From assembly GCF_901933205.1 (NCBI RefSeq), contig NC_044596.1, forward strand, positions 6,692,214 through 6,756,213: 64,000 nucleotides of DNA, in the 5' to 3' direction. The notes beneath the pieces were generated by a model, which was given only the letters and a program-made list of their open reading frames with translations, was not told where the DNA came from and ran no database searches. Within the stretch, counting starts at the first letter, position 1. Each line of letters opens with the position of its first letter. The translations under genes and the position numbers were made by a program. Below, one piece after another: positions 55,501 through 64,000 of the stretch. This stretch comes from Camarhynchus parvulus. Lineage: Eukaryota; Chordata; Aves; Passeriformes; Thraupidae.

Positions 55501-58500
55501 TTCCCTCTGCTGCTTCCCAATGCAGCACCTGCCCAGGCCAGTCGGGCTGCCCAAAGCAGCTGCAATGTTCATGAGTGGGTTGTATAATGGGTGTCATGAC
55601 CCCACAGTGATTTATGCTAAACTGAGTGCCTGGAGGAAGCAGGAGCATCCAGCCTGGGAGAAATGAGCGTCAGGCTCTGCAGGGGCCTGGCTCCAGAGGG
55701 GACAGGGGCTTGCACAATTGTTGGCTCCATGTGGAGGGGGTAACTTCAGACAGACAGCAGGATATGTTGTTCCTGTGTGGCTTCATGATGGGAATTACAG
55801 TCTTCGTGTGGGGTCTCCCCAGTCCCTCACAGTAATCGTCTGCCTGTAGCACCCACCACGCTGTCAGTCAGACCCTCATTCCAAAATGGGGGATCCCCAA
55901 GGTCCTCAGCGAGAGTCAGGGACACCCTCTCTGGAGGAGAAGGTCTGTGTGAGGGGATGGGATGGAAGCATTTCTGGTAAGTGGGAAACCCTCACTCAGC
56001 AGAGCCCAATAGCTCATTGAAACACTCCTGCAGCACTGCCTCTCTCCCAGGCAAGTCCTCTCAACCACACTTGTGGTCATGGAACTGACAAGTTTCTGAG
56101 CAGGCTGAGGTGACACCAGGGTCCTCTCATCCTCCCACATCCTGAACCTGAGATCCTACGGTGCTGGGATGCCCCATGGGCAGCGGTACCTGGCTCCTTG
56201 CTGCACTCCTGCCCTCCCTTTCAGCTTCTGCTTGGATCTGGCTGTTCTGATTTCTTGCTCCTGGTTAAGGAACACAAAGTTTGTGACAGATTGCCTTTGC
56301 CATTATTCTTCCCTTAATGTTGTTGTTGTTTTGTGTTACTGTCAAATTGCATCTTCCCAAAGTTCTTTCCATCTTGTCAGCTGCAGATGAAGCGCACGAA
56401 GGGCTGAGTAATCTCCTGGCTATGACTGGGGAAATTGTCTTTTATTATTGATAAGGCAGCACTGCCTTTGGCGGACACAACTCCACTGTGAGCTGGAGCA
56501 GGACCTGGGGAGCAATGCTCAGCCCTGCCAGTGCCTGTGGGTGGTCCCAGGGAAGTCAACCTGCCCCTGGCCTGAGCAGGTGGCAAAAAGAACCAAGCAA
56601 TGCTGCCTCAAGGTGGATCTGAGGCTGGGAAACTCCCGTCGGGCACCTCTCCTGGAGGAGAAGCTGCTGCAGGAAAGAGGCTGATGCTGCTTGGAGCATC
56701 CCAGCTTCTCCTCCTGCACCTCACAGGGAGCAAGGCAACCACCACTTTCTCACTTTGTGCTTGTCCCCATTGCAGGTGAGCAGTGTGGCACCTAGAGGGA
56801 TGGCTCAAAGACAAGCCCTGTGAGGATGGGACAGTGGGCAGGGAAAATGTGCCATCCTGGCTGATTTCGGCTGGGGGCTGCTGTGCACAGAGGTGAGCTG
56901 TGCACGTCCACATCCAACCTCCCATTTTGTTCAATCCCCTTGGGTCCTGGTGGGGCATCAGGGGGAAAGTAATCTGGGTAATGGTAAAAACTCTCTCTCT
57001 GAAGAATAAATATTTATGTGTGTTTACAGTGTGTTCCTGCTCCTGGCTGCACAGGAGGGGCTGCTCGGAGCAGTGAGTGTCCACACACGTGTTGTGGAGT
57101 GAAGACATAGGTGTGACAAGGTGGCCATGGGCCCCTCAGCCGTGGGTGATATAAACATGACTGGGTCTGGCTCTTGTGCCCATGGCTCTGCTGCTTTTCT
57201 TGGAGGGCCTTGGTTTGTTCCCACCTGAGATTGGCACTGGCTAATGGCCCAGTGGGGTACTTGTTGCAGGAGCGGGAGGAAAAGGGTAGAGGGTGCTGGC
57301 TGGGAAGGGAGCACATAGGGGAAAGGACATTGCTCCTCTGAGCACTAGTATCCCCTTTCTAGGGTGGATCTTGAGCTGCCGAGGAACTCTAGTTACACTT
57401 CACTCCATGAACAGTCCCACCCTTGCAAAGTGACTGACACTTCCCATGATGTGCTAAAAGGTCCTTGGCACCAGAACAGTTCCTGCAGCATGGTTCAGCT
57501 GGTGTGAGCTGCTCCTACCCCCAAAACTGTGTACAACAGACCTGGACTGCTGCGGAACAAGAGGAGCAGGGCAGACCCTGCTCCCAGGTGTGGGAAGTGG
57601 CAGCTCGGAGATCCATGAGGCACAGGGTAGGTGGTGCATTCCGGGATGCAACTTTACAAGAACTGCCTGGACCCTCCCATACATATTTATACCCTCCTGT
57701 GCCACATAGGAGCGTGGCCACTGCTCAGCTGTTGCTTTGGCCTTTCTCCCAGGCAGCCACACAGGGATCTGCCAACAGTGGGCACAGGGATGACATCCCT
57801 GGTGCCAGTGCTGCATCCTGGGACCCTCCACAGGACCTGCTGCCACCACTGGTACATGTCACAAACTGTGTTAACCCTGCTTTGTGGGTGCTGTGGAGCA
57901 GGACAGACTGATGGTCCCTAGAGCACAGCATCCAGCTGCCCAAACAGGATCCAGGCTCTTTGCAGCACTGAGTTCATTGTGCTTCCATGAAGGTAATTCC
58001 CTTGGTGTGGGCCTCCTCCTGCTTGGTTTGCTGGCGGAAGTCCAAAGTCCAAGGCGGTCCATATCCCAGTGGTGCTGTAAGCAGAGCACCGTGGCTGGGA
58101 AGGGGCTGAGGGCTCTATGCTAGTGCCCTTTGGTGATGAATTGAGCAGAAAACTGCCGAGTCACCACAAGCCCAGCAAGATACTCTTGTTGGAAGCCACC
58201 ATAGCAAGTGCTACGATTTTGCTGATAAATCTGATTTTTAAATGAGCTGCATGTCAGGCTGGTAAATAATGCATCTTGTAAATGAAGAGAGCTGGAACCA
58301 GGCTGGAACAAGCAGCCAGTGCTGCAGGTACTACAAGTCCTGCACAGCAGGAAGAGCAGTGGCAGCCATTCTTGGGAGCACATTCCCTGCACTGCTTCTC
58401 AAATTGCTTTCAAAATTGTCAGTTCCCACAGCACATTCCACGAGCTTTTCACATAAGCATAAATCCAGGAGTAGCAGTGATGGGGACAAAAAGGTTTTTT

Positions 58501-59404
58501 ATATATGAACTTCAGAGAGCAATAGGGAAAGCAGGAGGCTCTTGAGGCAACAGTCCTTGGGAGAGATGGATCTTTTTCATTTCAGGAGCATTTGCAGCCA
58601 CATCAGAGCCATTCTGGTGGTCTTCTTGCTCCATATCCTGACAGACAGCTTTTCCTAGACTCTTACCACCAATACTTGAGTAGAACAGATTGTTAATTAC
58701 TATTAAAATTCCCAGGAGCTGCACAGTACTGTGTGCTTCCTACCTGCCTGGAACAGATGGGGCAGAAACTCCCTGAGGTCTTGGATACGTGTGGCTTTGC
58801 ACTGGATAAAACTCCGTTACCTCCAGCTTTTTGTGGGGAATTCCAGCCCTGAGTGGGCTGTGCTGGGAGGAGGGGCGAGTCTGTCCTGGGTGCAGCTCTG
58901 AGCTCAGTGCTATGATCTGAAGGGTGAGAACTTCAAATCACCATGACTGATCAGTCTTGAAAACCACTTGTGCTGAGGTCTGTCACTGGCTGCTCGTGGC
59001 ACATCCCCGCGCATGTGCTCGCCATAGAGTCCCAAAGTTGTCCTGATTGGGTTCCAGCTCCTCCACAGATGCTTCAGGTTCTTTGGGTGCATCAGCCAGA
59101 GCAGAGATCTGTGCAAGGGAAGGATTTGGAGTCAGAAAGCACTTGGACTGCATAGCAGCTGGAGTGCATCCTGACAAACAGGTTTCCTCAGGGCTGCATG
59201 GGAATAAACCTGGGGCAGATCCCCGTTCGTTTTGTAAGTCCTGTCTCCATCACATCTGGTGGTGGCCTGGGACCTTCTGCAAAGCAGGAGCACTGGCACA
59301 GAGCAGCATCAATGCAAACCCCCCAGGAGTGGGGCTGGAGCTTGGTTTGGTGGCAAAGCTCCAGGAACCATGACTTCCCAGGAAGGCTGCTGCCCATCTC
59401 TGGA

Positions 59405-59605
59405 ACAGGCAGTGGCACAGGCTGCTCAGAGCAGCTGTGGCTGCCTCATCCCTGGAAGTGCTCAAGGCCAAGTTGGACAGGGCTTGGAGCAACCTGGTGT
59501 AGCAAAAGGTGCCCCTGCTCATCAAGGTGAGGGGGGGGGGGTGGAATGGGACGAGCTTGAAGGTGGTTCCAACACAAACTGTCCTGTTGATTCTATGATC
59601 TTTGG
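59405..59605 (+). mobile_element. CR1 LINE 3' fragment with poly-G expansion
   Basis: CAGAGCAGCTGTGGCTGCCT, GGCCAAGTTGGACAGGGCTT and TTGATTCTATGATCTTT identify CR1. The normally short G run near 59530-59540 is expanded to about eleven G. Confidence 0.92.
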
Positions 59606-60734
59606 GCAGGCTGCAAGGAGCAGAGTTGTCAGTGATTATGTGCCATTGGAAGCAATTACTGATCAACAAAGTGCCTTGAGGTAGCCTGAGGCTGCGGGAG
59701 GGGTGTGAAACCAGTACAATGGTCTCCTTGAACACTGCTGAACGTGTAGGGAAGAGTTAATGGCTAATTAAAACTCTGGATGATTTCCACGGTGATAGTC
59801 AAGGTGCTTGTGAACTGGCGTTAAAAGACAAATTCTTCATTGCCAATCCAGCTACCATCCTTGTTCAGTTAAACTCTTCAGTAGATCTCCCACAAAGCTA
59901 ATTTTCTGCTTCTCTGGCTTAATTCTATTCATATTTTAGAGGGTAATTAGCATCACTTGATGTCCTTATATGCCCAGCTGAAACAACTGCACCTAGATTC
60001 AGGAGTGAAAGTTAATGCCTCTCCATGTAGGTTAGTGCCACAATTTATGATGAGGGCTGGGGCCAAGCAGAGGTGGGGACCAGGGCACCGTTGCCACTGC
60101 TGCTGCCAGAAGCCTGGTGCTTGCTCCAGCGCAAAGATTCCCCAGTTTCCATTTGAGCTGCTTTCTGGGTGCTGTGGCTGGCAGCAGTGAGCCCACAGTG
60201 CCAGCGGCTGCCTCTGCTACTCAGCAATGGTCAGAGGGGTGCAGGACAGGCCTGATTGCGCCAGGCAGTGTGTGACAGCAAAAGGATGCCGAGGGCACAC
60301 CATGGGCAAACCTTCGTTTCAGGGTCACAGGGGACAGTGACAGGCTGTCACCTGCCACACAGTCAGAGAGGCTCAGCCAGCAAAAAGTACCCAGCAAAAG
60401 GCAACCAGACATTGTGTTTGGAGGCCTCATTTATGGAGCTGCTGATGAGGCATCAGTGACTTTGATAATGTCAAGGACTAGAAAGTAAATTCTCCCACTA
60501 TAAATATTGTCTGCTTTAAAAGTAGGTTATACTTTCAAAGTGCTTTAATTCTTAGGAATTTGATATTTCTATGCCAATTGTAAGACAAGTAATTGGATGG
60601 TGAGAAGGTTGTTACTGGAACCTTAGATTAAAGGCAGGATTTGAAATGCTGTGTTGCGTGAAGATGGGTGTTTTTGTTCACTGCAAATGTGACTCTGGAG
60701 GTTTTGCTGGCACCATTTCTGTTTGAAATTGTGG

Positions 60735-60950
60735 AAGCACAGAATATCCTGAGCTGGAAGGGACCTGCATAGATCAGCTCCTGGCCCTGCACAGGAGAAA
60801 CCCAAAATCCATCCTGTGCTTGAGAGCATTGTCCAAATGCTTCTTGCATTCTGGCAGCTTTGTGACCATTCACAGGGGAGCCTGTTCCAGTGCTCAACCA
60901 CCCTCTGGGGAAAAATCTTTACCTAATATCCAACTGAAACCTCTCAGCAT
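60735..60950 (-). mobile_element. CR1 LINE 3' fragment, antisense
   Basis: GAATATCCTGAGCTGGAAGG, CTGAGCTGGAAGGGACCTGC and GTGCTCAACCACCCTCTGGG match the antisense of the subfamily also seen at 26603. Confidence 0.93.
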
Positions 60951-61348
60951 CCATGGAATGGCCCTGGCAGAGAAGACCACTCTCCCAGCACCTGCCATGC
61001 CCAGGGTACTCACCCACAGAGTGGTGTGTCCACAGAAGGAGCAGCTCCAGACCTGGGCTGAATCCTCCCTGGGAGTGGGTTGTTTTAATTGCACCACGCA
61101 GTTTATCTTGAGGGTATCAAAAGCTCTTTTGAGATGGGAGATACTTGGGCTGCTTCAAGCAAAAACTCTGCCTCCTCCTACCCTCATTCACCCCTTCCTG
61201 CCTAGGGAAGGAGTTTCCCACATCCCACGAGCAACATTTCCCTGGTCTGTCCCTTTCCAAATCGCAAGCTACACTACTGAAAGCTGGCATCAAGACTCTG
61301 AGGCGAGCACAAGCTGGCTGAATCCAAGCCCTCCCTATAGGGCTGCAA

Positions 61349-61434
61349 CCCCAGAGACCCTTGACATGGATCATAGCTGTAACACTTTGGCCCCCAGAGA
61401 CCCTTGACATGGATCATAGCTGTAACACTTTGGC
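61349..61434. repeat. Perfect 43-base tandem duplication
   Basis: A 43-base unit beginning CCCAGAGACCCTTGACATGG and ending AACACTTTGGCC occurs twice in direct succession without a mismatch that I can see. Confidence 0.92.
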
Positions 61435-62284
61435 CATGGATTCCCCTGAAGGGATGAAGCGGCACTGGTAGAGGTTCTGGGGCACCCTCTGTGAAATTGC
61501 TCTCACCCGAGGGGTGCCAGAACCATGCAACCCTGTCCCAGAGCTCCATGCCCAGCCTGCCTGAGCTGAAAGGAAAATGGGCTCCGTTTAATGACAAGAC
61601 TTTCATATTCCAGCCTTAAACTTTCTGTAAACCAGCAGCTACTGGACAGGTGAGCTGGACTCCTGTGCCTAATGTAGACTGATAGCAGATCAACTTTTCT
61701 GTCTTAATTTGCTTATGACCTAGAGAATTAGCAGAGAGGATCTGTTATGCTGCCAGTGCACTAATGACTCTGGCAAGAGAGAGCTCCCCAGGGAAGCAGT
61801 GGTATTTGCTAACCTTTCTCCAATTTGCTTTACATAATAACACACTCCTCCAAATGTCCTCAGCATGACTGGCCATACCTCTTCACCTGCACACGCCTTG
61901 ATATTTCACTTTTTAAATTTCAAGACTATTGCACAGTAAGAAAAGGTGCTGAATGCCTCATGTCATTCATCTTCCCTCTTCCTTCAGAGGCTATTCTTAG
62001 CCACACCATCGGTTTAGCAATGCAAAGGGAGGTACTTTTCCTTTTCAAGGTCTGTATCCATATGTCCAGCTAGAAAAGAGAAACAACCTGAATCTGCCTG
62101 CCAGTCTAGCCTTCAGCTCACTGCTTTTCTCCAAAATGGATTGCAAGGCTGGGAGCATAGCAGAGATCCTCTCCAGGGGCGTTTCTAAAGGCAGTGGGAC
62201 AGCTGAGCACACAGTGTGCTGAGGATCAGGCAGGACGCTCCAATGACATACCATCCCAATGAGTGTCACTGCGAAATATCATGG

Positions 62285-62535
62285 AGTAGCCATGGAAAAA
62301 AGGACCTGGGGATGCTGGACATGCACTAGCCACATGTGCTGGGACCCAGAAACCACCCTGAGCCCTGGGCTGATTGCACAGTGTGGGCAGCAGGGGACGG
62401 GGGATTCTGCCCTGCTCAGGTGAGATCTCACCTGCAGAGCTGCTTCCAGCTCTGGGAACCAACATCAGGAAGATGTGGAGCTGCTGGAGCAAGGCCAGAG
62501 GAGGCCACTGAGATGCTCCAAGGGCAGCCAGGCTC
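62285..62535 (+). mobile_element. CR1 LINE internal fragment
   Basis: AGGTGAGATCTCACCTGCAG, GCTGCTTCCAGCTCTGGGAA and AGCAAGGCCAGAGGAGGCCA match the CR1 region upstream of the common 3' end, sense orientation; 3' truncated. Confidence 0.75.
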
Positions 62536-63914
62536 CTGCCAAGGACAGGGATGGGGAGGAAGGTGTCACTGATGTGTCCATGCTGGCTGCCGGGTAACAA
62601 GTGTCTGCTCTGGTTCACCTGACAGTACTCCAGAACACAATGCACCTTCCCTCAAGAGCAGGCTGCAGCTGGCAGCCCTTCATTTCTCAGGCTTAAAAAT
62701 AGTCAGAGGAGTTATAAACAACCTTGCACATAACACAAGAGAAATCTTGTTTTTTGTCCTCTCCCTGTTCCTTGTGGGAACAAATGCTCTTATCTCCTTT
62801 CTGTGCTTGGTTGACTGCTCTGCGCAGGAGAGACATGAACGATACAGCACATCCAGCACCTTGCCTTGTGTAAAGGAAATTATCTATTTATTTATTTCTG
62901 CTTCTGTGATGCTCCAAGTTCTTCAGGGGAACCAGGATGAAGCAGCAGCTCAGCAGCCACTGGAGAATTGTTTGGAGACTGATATCCACCAGCCTCTGAG
63001 CTTTCAAAAAAATCTGCTTACAGAGGACAGACTTTGGCTCTTTCTCAAGAACTCCTTCCAAATCCGAGGGCTGTCTGGAAGGCTCACATTAATAAACAGT
63101 TGCACATTAACAGTTATGAAGTTTTTATCTTCTGCTAAAAGTTATGAATTATGCAGCAGGGAAATACATGAGTTAGTAGTGTGTAAAGAGCTCAGAGCAC
63201 CCCACGGATCCACTGTGTGGAGGTGCCATGAGCCCTGCGGTTCCCCTGTCTCTGCCAACCCCATTCCAGCTGTTGGCAAGTTGGTGCACAGGCTCCTGTC
63301 CCGGTTTGGTGCATGCCAGTTCCCAGGCTGGCCTGGGAAGTCTGTGAGCATGTCTGGCTCTGCTCTCCCTGGGAATGATGCAGCTGCCAGTGCTGGTCCT
63401 GCCCTTGCCGTGCCACCAGCTTCACCACATTGGGCCTTCCCCACAGAGTGGTGACAGTGAAAACCAGAGCCACACTATTTTGCTGTAATAAGGCATCTTC
63501 TTTAATCTTTCAGAGCCTTCCCTTCACTGCCACAGGGGAAAGCTCTTGATGGTGGCTTCAAGTCTGGCAGTAGGTTTGGTTTTTGGGGACCTGACTATAT
63601 GGGTCTGGGTGGTTCATCCCACCCATGTGCTGCAGCTATGGCAGCATTGCCTTCACGACCTTGTTCCCTAAATCAGCTGCTGTTAAGGCTTTGTTTATAG
63701 CTCTGCTTAACTAACAGAGTGTTGCATGTAAAGGTTCTTATTTATTATTTGGCAGACGGGGGTCTGTTAAATTCCAGTTAGAAATGAGTTGTGGGAAGAT
63801 CAGGCTCTTTGCAGAAACTTCCTCCTAAAACAATGGAATGGGACCAGGGACATGGAATTCATGCACCCCATGGCACTGCCCTGGGAATGAGGGACGGCAA
63901 TTATTAAAATTAAC

Positions 63915-64000
63915 TTCATAGAGTCATGAAATGGTTTGGATTGGAAGGACCATGAAAGCTCATTCCCTCACCTCTGCCATGGGCAGGGACTCCTTTCCAA
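63915..64000 (-). mobile_element. CR1 LINE 3' fragment, antisense, cut by window edge
   Basis: CATAGAGTCATGAAATGGTT followed by TGGATTGGAAGGACCATGAA and CTCTGCCATGGGCAGGGACT is CR1 antisense continuing past the right edge. Confidence 0.92.

Larger units (their letters stand above)
51481..64000. other. Intergenic region downstream of LRIG2
   Basis: I recognise no exon here. In human the next gene is MAGI3, but no MAGI3-like coding sequence is seen, so it should lie beyond the right edge. The region is GC-rich with CR1 fragments (listed) and shorter AT-rich islands, for example 59750-59960, 60460-60620 and 61800-62060. These could be conserved noncoding elements but cannot be assessed without alignment. 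Confidence 0.65.

Noticed and set aside
62747..63454. 235-codon plus-strand frame with a hydrophobic, signal-like start
   Set aside because: It begins with TTG, not ATG; the first ATG comes after the hydrophobic stretch, and no domain is recognised.
51481..64000. First exon of MAGI3, expected from human gene order
   Set aside because: No coding sequence resembling MAGI3 was found; it probably lies beyond the window.
1..64000. CRISPR arrays, prokaryotic operons, phage or plasmid systems
   Set aside because: All coding evidence is spliced vertebrate sequence and all dispersed repeats recognised are CR1; no regularly spaced direct repeats were seen.

Overview
The window is vertebrate nuclear DNA, almost certainly from a bird. 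Genes are split by spliceosomal GT-AG introns. The dispersed repeats are nearly all CR1 LINE 3'-end fragments of the avian type, and the introns are compact. The CR1 subfamily beginning 'ATATCCTGAGTTGGAAGGGA' on the antisense side suggests a neoavian, possibly passerine, genome; this is an inference. No operons, prokaryotic genes, viral genomes, CRISPR arrays or tRNA genes were seen.

Layout: (1) 1-9.7 kb is the 5' end of SLC16A1 (MCT1, monocarboxylate transporter 1) on the minus strand. The first coding exon is at 474-731, a long first intron follows, and a noncoding first exon lies in a CpG island ending at 9327. The rest of SLC16A1 is off the left edge. (2) 9.7-27.6 kb is GC-rich intergenic DNA between two divergently transcribed genes. 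It holds a promoter-proximal minisatellite, a few CR1 copies, a small CpG-rich patch near 25.2-25.5 kb and one unexplained minus-strand open stretch at 11.4-12.3 kb. (3) 27.7-51.5 kb is the whole LRIG2 gene on the plus strand: 18 coding exons from 28145 to 48669 and a roughly 2.8 kb 3' UTR with AATAAA signals at 49140 and 51453. (4) 51.5-64 kb is intergenic DNA with scattered CR1 copies and no recognised exon.

LRIG2 was reconstructed exon by exon from splice sites and protein similarity: signal peptide, LRRNT, LRR array, LRRCT, three Ig domains, one transmembrane helix and a cytoplasmic tail, about 1075 residues. Introns within the LRR region are phase 2 and those of the Ig, transmembrane and tail region are phase 1. 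The spliced coding length is one base too long to be a multiple of three. The extra base can be placed in a run of four C in exon 1 (28301-28304), between the signal peptide and the first LRRNT cysteine. It is most likely an assembly error, but could be a real frameshift allele.

The SLC16A1-LRIG2 head-to-head order matches the human 1p13.2 neighbourhood. The two products are functionally unrelated as far as known: a proton-linked lactate/pyruvate carrier and a single-pass LRR/Ig modulator of growth-factor signalling. I do not see a novel biological system here. The most useful observations are the exon 1 frame problem, the CR1 copies ending about 30 bases from two splice acceptors, the promoter minisatellite and the unexplained open stretch.
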